6,613 bases of DNA, taken from assembly GCA_946183895.1 (NCBI GenBank), contig CAMHDX010000051.1, forward strand, positions 1 to 6,613, written 5' to 3'. Under the pieces are notes generated by a model that ran no database searches, was not told where the DNA came from, and was given only the letters and a program-made list of their open reading frames with translations. Numbering within the stretch: the stretch's first letter is position 1; every line of letters starts with the position of its first letter. The position numbers were made by a program, and so were the translations under genes. This DNA is from an uncultured Porphyromonadaceae bacterium. GTDB lineage: Bacteria > Bacteroidota > Bacteroidia > Bacteroidales > Muribaculaceae. Positions 4,959 to 6,613 of the stretch are shown one piece after another.

Positions 4959-6613
4959 TCATGCCGACTGCATCTTGTAGAACGAGCGGTACACGAAGTA
5001 CAGACCAATCAGCACAAACACGATGCCCACAGCCGGAGCCAGGTTCATGAACTTGTCGCTGATGGCAATCTCCATCGCCAGCACGCCAAAGAGCGTCGTG
5101 AACTTGATGATCGGGTTGAGCGCGACCGAACTCGTGTCCTTGAACGGGTCGCCCACGGTGTCGCCCACCACGCTGGCGTCGTGCAGCTCGGTGCCCTTGG
5201 CCTTGAGGTCAACCTCTACTACCTTCTTGGCATTGTCCCACGCGCCGCCGGCGTCTGCCATGAACACTGCTTGGAACAGTCCGAACACCGCAATCGAGAT
5301 CAGATAACTGATGAACAGGCATATCGCCTTCTCGCCACCGATGCTTGCCGGTGAGGACAGGCAGGCAAAGCCCAACGCGAAGCAGAACAGCGAGATGAAG
5401 ATGTTGATCATACCCTTTTGGGCATACTCGGTGCAGATGCGCACCACCTCTTGGCTCTTGCTGATGTCGGCCTTCTTGGGGGCACTGGGGTCAAGCTTGA
5501 TGTTCTCCTTGATGAACTCCACGGCACGGTTGGCTCCGGTGGTCACCGCCTGCATTGACGAGCCGGTGAACCAGAAGATGACACAACCACCCAGGATGAA
5601 ACCTAACAAGCTGTAGGGATTGAGCAGGTTGAGCACGCGGGCGGGGTCAATGCCCAGGGTCTCCTGAATCATGAAGATGAGCGAGAAGATCATCGTTGTC
5701 GCGCCGGCAACGGCGGTGCCGATGAGCACCGGCTTGGCAGTCGCCTTGAACGTGTTGCCCGCGCCATCGTTTGCCTCGAGGTAGTACTTCGCCTTCTCAA
5801 AGTCGGGCGTGAAATTAAACTCGCCCTCAATCTCCTTCTTGGCCTTCTCCTTGTCGTCCTCAATGAGCGACAACTCATAGACACTCTGAGCGTTGTCGGT
5901 CACGGGACCGTAGCTGTCGACAGCGATGGTCACAGGACCCATGCCCAGCATACCGAATGCGACCAGGCCGAAGGCAAAAATCGTGGCATACGGGCCAAGC
6001 AAGCCGCTCATGTCAAACTGTGTGCCCGCCAGATAGGCGACAAGCAACAGCAGGAAGAAAACAAATCCGGTCCAGAACGAGCCGAAGTTGCCGCTCACCA
6101 AGCCCGAGAGGATGTTGAGCGACGCGCCGCCCTGCTGGCTGGTGCGCACCACCTCCTTGACGTGACCGCTCGTGGGCGAGGTGTACAACTTGGTGAACTC
6201 GGGGATGAGAGCGGCGCCCAACGTGCCACACGAGATGATTGTCGCCAAGCCAATCCACCAGTTGTTGCCCAGGTCCTTCAACATGAAGTAGCTGGCAACG
6301 TAGGTGGCGATGATTGACAGTATCGATGTGATCCACACCAGGCTGGTCAATGGTTTCTCAAAGTCCATGTCGTCGGCATGGCTGTAGCGCACCTTTGAGA
6401 TCCAGCCGTTAACGTAGTAGGCAATCACGCTGGCGAGCACACCCAGGATGCGCATCACGAATATCCACACCAGCAGTTGCACCTGGAACTCCTGGGGCAC
6501 GGCGAGCAGGATAAACGACACCAGCGCCACGCCGGTCACACCATAGGTCTCAAAGCCATCGGCGGTCGGGCCGATGCTGTCGCCGGCGTTGTCGCCCGTG
6601 CAGTCGGCAATCA
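4959..6613 (-). CDS. hppA: Membrane-integral ion-translocating pyrophosphatase, C-terminal 550 residues
   Basis: Membrane pyrophosphatases couple PPi hydrolysis to H+ and/or Na+ pumping across the cytoplasmic membrane. The visible 550 residues are most of a roughly 700-aa protein; the N-terminus lies off the right edge. Fragment residues 1-24, read from the edge, hold the catalytic D-x3-D-x3-D motif (Asp3, Asp7, Asp11) in D-C-T-G-D-N-A-G-D-S-I-G-P, then F-E-T-Y. Later come V-D-S-Y-G-P-V-T-D-N-A (231-241), G-N-T-F-K-A (285-290), G-G-A-W-D-N-A-K-K (455-463) and the C-terminal active-site segment G-D-T-V-G-D-P-F-K-D-T (483-493), among about ten hydrophobic membrane helices. The catalytic aspartates seen are intact. 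Two traits are divergent: a charged insert at about 249-283 and Lys289 where K+-dependent enzymes have Ala. Whether it pumps H+, Na+ or both cannot be decided from this fragment. The in-frame GTG at 6539 is an internal Val codon, not the start. A strong terminator follows the stop. Confidence 0.96.
   Translation of the reverse strand, partial: IADCTGDNAGDSIGPTADGFETYGVTGVALVSFILLAVPQEFQVQLLVWIFVMRILGVLASVIAYYVNGWISKVRYSHADDMDFEKPLTSLVWITSILSIIATYVASYFMLKDLGNNWWIGLATIISCGTLGAALIPEFTKLYTSPTSGHVKEVVRTSQQGGASLNILSGLVSGNFGSFWTGFVFFLLLLVAYLAGTQFDMSGLLGPYATIFAFGLVAFGMLGMGPVTIAVDSYGPVTDNAQSVYELSLIEDDKEKAKKEIEGEFNFTPDFEKAKYYLEANDGAGNTFKATAKPVLIGTAVAGATTMIFSLIFMIQETLGIDPARVLNLLNPYSLLGFILGGCVIFWFTGSSMQAVTTGANRAVEFIKENIKLDPSAPKKADISKSQEVVRICTEYAQKGMINIFISLFCFALGFACLSSPASIGGEKAICLFISYLISIAVFGLFQAVFMADAGGAWDNAKKVVEVDLKAKGTELHDASVVGDTVGDPFKDTSSVALNPIIKFTTLFGVLAMEIAISDKFMNLAPAVGIVFVLIGLYFVYRSFYKMQSA

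Noticed and set aside
6537..6539. GTG as a possible start of the pyrophosphatase
   Set aside because: The frame stays open to the window edge and the upstream 24 residues contain an essential catalytic Asp motif, so the GTG is an internal Val codon.
1..6613. Novel defence system, mobile element, CRISPR array or RNA gene
   Set aside because: I found no transposase, integrase, terminal inverted repeats, regularly spaced repeats, tRNA-like cloverleaf or defence-type enzyme; the genes are all recognisable housekeeping or envelope families apart from the truncated left-edge one.

Overview
The window looks like a chromosomal segment from a GC-rich member of the Bacteroidales (Bacteroidetes). The evidence is the Bacteroides-type RecF followed directly by a very short DciA/DUF721 protein, two perfect matches to the Bacteroidetes -7 promoter element TAnnTTTG, and almost no Shine-Dalgarno signal at starts. 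GC-rich genes separated by AT-rich spacers would fit a Muribaculaceae-like genome, but that genus-level guess is inference only.

Every supported gene lies on the minus strand, so the window is read from right to left. At the right edge is the C-terminal three quarters or so of a membrane-integral, ion-pumping pyrophosphatase (hppA, 4959-6613, cut by the window end). It is followed by a textbook intrinsic terminator (4882-4927). Next comes a Bacteroidetes-type promoter (4838-4869), which appears to start a six-gene unit: a short NfeD-like membrane protein, a stomatin/QmcA-type SPFH protein, a GT4 glycosyltransferase, recF, dciA and a hotdog-fold acyl-CoA thioesterase (4815 down to 370). The last four genes are chained by three consecutive 4-bp ATGA stop/start overlaps. 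The glycosyltransferase starts only 5 bp after the SPFH gene, so co-transcription and translational coupling are likely.

The unit mixes functions. NfeD plus SPFH is a well-known membrane-microdomain pair. RecF and DciA are replication and repair proteins (recombination mediator and replicative-helicase loader). The glycosyltransferase and thioesterase are probably envelope or lipid enzymes of unknown substrate.

The left end holds a 196-bp AT-rich spacer with short direct and tandem repeats and a good -7 promoter element. This leads into the N-terminus of a second, truncated gene (1-173), apparently a Bacteroidales regulator-like protein. The window contains no mobile element, CRISPR array, RNA gene or defence system that I can support. 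The items most worth a second look are the divergent pyrophosphatase sequence, the coupling of a glycosyltransferase to recF, and the repeat-bearing promoter region at the left.
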